This document shows positions 12,701 through 12,940 of a DNA stretch of 12,940 bases, in pieces. Origin of the DNA: Chloroflexota bacterium. GTDB lineage: Bacteria; Chloroflexota; Anaerolineae; Promineifilales; Promineifilaceae. The translations under genes and the position numbers were made by a program. Each line of letters opens with the position of its first letter. Within the stretch, counting starts at the first letter, position 1. Where the stretch lies: assembly GCA_008501785.1 (NCBI GenBank), contig QQUD01000034.1:1-12940 (forward strand), in the 5' to 3' direction. Under the pieces are notes generated by a model. The model worked only from the letters and a program-made list of their open reading frames with translations, searched no databases and was not told the origin of the DNA.

Positions 12701-12940
12701 GCACAGCCTCCACATTGATCTATCTCTCTATCAAAGAGATAAATCAAGCCTGGCGAGGTCATTTGACCGGTGAGCAGTCATCAGTAAACAGTAAGCAGTC
12801 ATCAGTAAGCAGTAAGCGATCTTCCACTCCCCACTCCCCAACCCCCAACCCCCAGTCCCCACCAAAGGTATTGATTTTGCATTCCAACGGCACCAACCGC
12901 GACCACGATGCGGCGCTGGCGTGTGAGTTGGCGGGTGGCG
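9784..12940 (+). CDS. purL: Fused PurS-like/PurL/PurQ phosphoribosylformylglycinamidine (FGAM) synthase, partial
   Basis: One uninterrupted frame of 1052 codons runs off the right edge. The enzyme converts FGAR, glutamine and ATP to FGAM in de novo purine synthesis. Two PurS-like modules come first (about residues 15-79 and 108-175: RICITPC... and IIETTLLPGV...). The synthetase core follows, with TWSEHCVHK (His250), AETHNHPSALEPFGGANTG (His318, His320), TDCGAGGYSSAVGE, SEAQERM, LYDHEVQGGTAVKP, TPFVSGKDSLNNEY, SCHDCAEGGLAV and FSESQGRLV. The start of the glutamine amidotransferase PurQ begins near residue 1027 (KVLILHSNGTNRDHDAALAC). Five period-7 repeat blocks encode extra loops at residues about 80-107, 613-636, 685-699, 847-860 and 997-1026, all frame-preserving and between conserved segments. 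The start is uncertain: ATG at 9784 overlaps a three-codon reading frame (9776-9787), and ATG at 9802 has GGAAG about six bases upstream. An upstream terminator hairpin suggests attenuation control. Confidence 0.93.
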   Translation, partial: MTLEAQMKNTAVSATYRICITPCSATNHPKLLKAAYNAGITEITGIVPNRLYFLEGTLTPEEAKQLGHMLLADPVTEELTIDDLRVTSDPNSQFKATTSSIHNSQFIIETTLLPGVTDPPAENLVRAAHHLGITGLERAATGTQFLLTGDLTDDDLHQLATSILANPIIHRYTINESITPPFFPYQDNDSTFDVISVRDANDEQLLAISKERRLALDLAEMLAIQSYYLDENRDPTDIELEMLAQTWSEHCVHKTFKALIDFTEADGSKTQINGLLNTYIRAATEEINKPWVHSAFVDNAGIVAFDDTYDLAFKAETHNHPSALEPFGGANTGVGGVVRDVLGVSARPIANTDVLCFGPPDLPQEQVPQGVLHPRRIADGVIAGVEDYGNKMGIPTVNGSIHYHKGYTANPLVYCGCLGILPRGSHPTEPQPGDLVIAIGGRTGRDGLRGATFSSMEMDVQTSEIAGTAVQIGHPIMEKQVQEVVLRARDAKLYTAITDCGAGGYSSAVGEMGEKLGAVIQLNNITLKYPGLRPWEIWLSEAQERMVFAVPPENLEAMQAICDGQDVELTNLGTFGNNGRIHIYNGDTLVGNLSMEFLHDGIPQRHLSAEWKDRDQGLGAGDRTHPPSPIPHPTKSLLSLLTHPDIRSKEDVVRLYDHEVQGGTAVKPLVGIANHGPSDATVLVPNNQQSTINNQQLTIKGAALSNGINPHYGEHDPYAMAWANIDEAFRNAVAVGANPDQISILDNFCWGNPNLPDRLGSLVRCTQGCYDAAIAYQTPFVSGKDSLNNEYTGADGEKHAIPGTLLISALGIVPDVNKTVTMDLKEAGNLLFVVGDTRHELVGSHYLTINEQQSTNNSQPPQPIANPLERYRALHMAMQADLVASCHDCAEGGLAVTLAEMCLAGELGAMVTITAVPIDGALTDIDILFSESQGRLVVEVKPENALKFRQLLQDIPHAQIGKVTGENLVISGRTASTLIYLSIKEINQAWRGHLTGEQSSVNSKQSSVSSKRSSTPHSPTPNPQSPPKVLILHSNGTNRDHDAALACELAGG
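10021..10103 (+). repeat. Heptanucleotide repeat block 1 in purL (ACGATTT/ACGAGTG and AATTCAC units)
   Basis: ACGATAG, ACGATTT, ACGAGTG, ACGAGTG lie in tandem at 10021-10048. AATTCAC-type units follow at 10054-10067 and 10083-10103. All have period 7. The block encodes the polar linker between the two PurS-like modules and contains no stop in the purL frame. Confidence 0.8.
11618..11686 (+). repeat. Heptanucleotide repeat block 2 in purL (GGGATTA then CCCCCAT units)
   Basis: A G-rich half (GGGATCA, GGGATTA, GGGGCTG, GGGATCG; about 11618-11652) is followed by a C-rich half of four CCCATCC units (11653-11686). Both halves have period 7 and are roughly complementary, so the RNA could fold back. 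The block encodes a Gly/Asp then Pro/His-rich loop just before KSLLSLLTHPDI. Confidence 0.8.
11838..11879 (+). repeat. Heptanucleotide repeat block 3 in purL (CAACAAT x6)
   Basis: Five perfect CAACAAT units and one TAACAAT run from 11838 to 11879. They encode the Asn/Gln-rich loop NNQQSTINNQQLTI between VLVP and KGAALS. Because 7 is not a multiple of 3, the units are read in three frames in turn. Confidence 0.85.
12323..12363 (+). repeat. Heptanucleotide repeat block 4 in purL (CAACGAA/CAACAGT units)
   Basis: TAACAAT, CAACGAA, CAACAGT, CAACGAA, TAACAGT, CAACC are in tandem at period 7. The block encodes LTINEQQSTNNSQ, a loop between GSHYL and the NPLERYRALH helix. Confidence 0.75.
12775..12860 (+). 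repeat. Compound heptanucleotide repeat at the PurL-PurQ joint
   Basis: Six CAGTCAT/CAGTAAG-type units (12775-12816) are followed, after a short break, by five CACTCCC/CAACCCC/CAGTCCC units (12825-12859). They encode a Ser/Lys-rich then Pro-rich linker exactly between the end of the synthetase part and the first strand of the glutaminase domain. Confidence 0.85.

Noticed and set aside
11838..12860. CRISPR-like arrays
   Set aside because: Units are 7 bases in direct tandem, with no spacers and no 25-40 base repeats.
9784..12940. Possible frameshifts or pseudogene status of purL because of the repeat blocks
   Set aside because: Codon-by-codon reading stays in one frame without stops through all five blocks, and conserved motifs appear before and after each one.
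1..12940. Cyanobacterial origin suggested by heptanucleotide STRR-type repeats
   Set aside because: I saw no HIP1 word (GCGATCGC), and a full acyl-CoA dehydrogenase-based beta-oxidation cluster is not typical of cyanobacteria.

Overview
The window looks like bacterial chromosome of moderate GC content. A filamentous or anaerolinean Chloroflexota is my best guess, at low confidence, since no rRNA or other strong marker is present. A complete clustered beta-oxidation set argues against a cyanobacterium, although heptanucleotide tandem repeats of the kind found here are best known from heterocystous cyanobacteria.

Layout. Positions 1-1587 (minus strand) hold a DeoR-family regulator followed by a SIS-domain phosphosugar isomerase that runs off the left edge. 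They are separated by 290 bases with two long-looped inverted repeats. Positions 1588-1790 are a divergent promoter region with four copies of a CAATCAT-type half-site. Positions 1791-8379 (plus strand) are a beta-oxidation cluster: long-chain-type acyl-CoA dehydrogenase, alpha-methylacyl-CoA racemase-type CoA-transferase family protein, thiolase, DinB-family protein, and a fused enoyl-CoA hydratase/3-hydroxyacyl-CoA dehydrogenase. Together these enzymes could run complete beta-oxidation cycles, and the racemase points to methyl-branched acyl chains. Positions 8380-8650 hold the C-terminal remnant of a quinone-oxidoreductase-like gene on the minus strand and a promoter. Positions 8651-9523 encode an alpha/beta hydrolase. 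Positions 9524-9783 are a leader that ends in a strong Rho-independent terminator directly before purL. From 9784 to the right edge runs one uninterrupted frame for a fused PurS-like/PurL/PurQ FGAM synthase, incomplete at its C-terminus.

Two genome-wide-looking signals lie over the genes. First, the palindrome ACGGCCGT (often AACGGCCGTT) occurs 14 times, always inside coding sequence and at least once in every complete or partial gene. At many copies the plus strand switches abruptly from G-rich to C-rich exactly at the palindrome. Second, period-7 tandem repeats of several unit families (ATTTACG, AATTCAC, CAACAAT, CAGTAAG, CACTCCC, CCCCCAT/GGGATTA) occur between genes and, strikingly, as five frame-preserving blocks inside purL, including its PurL-PurQ joint. 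The palindrome with its skew switch is the best candidate here for an undescribed process.
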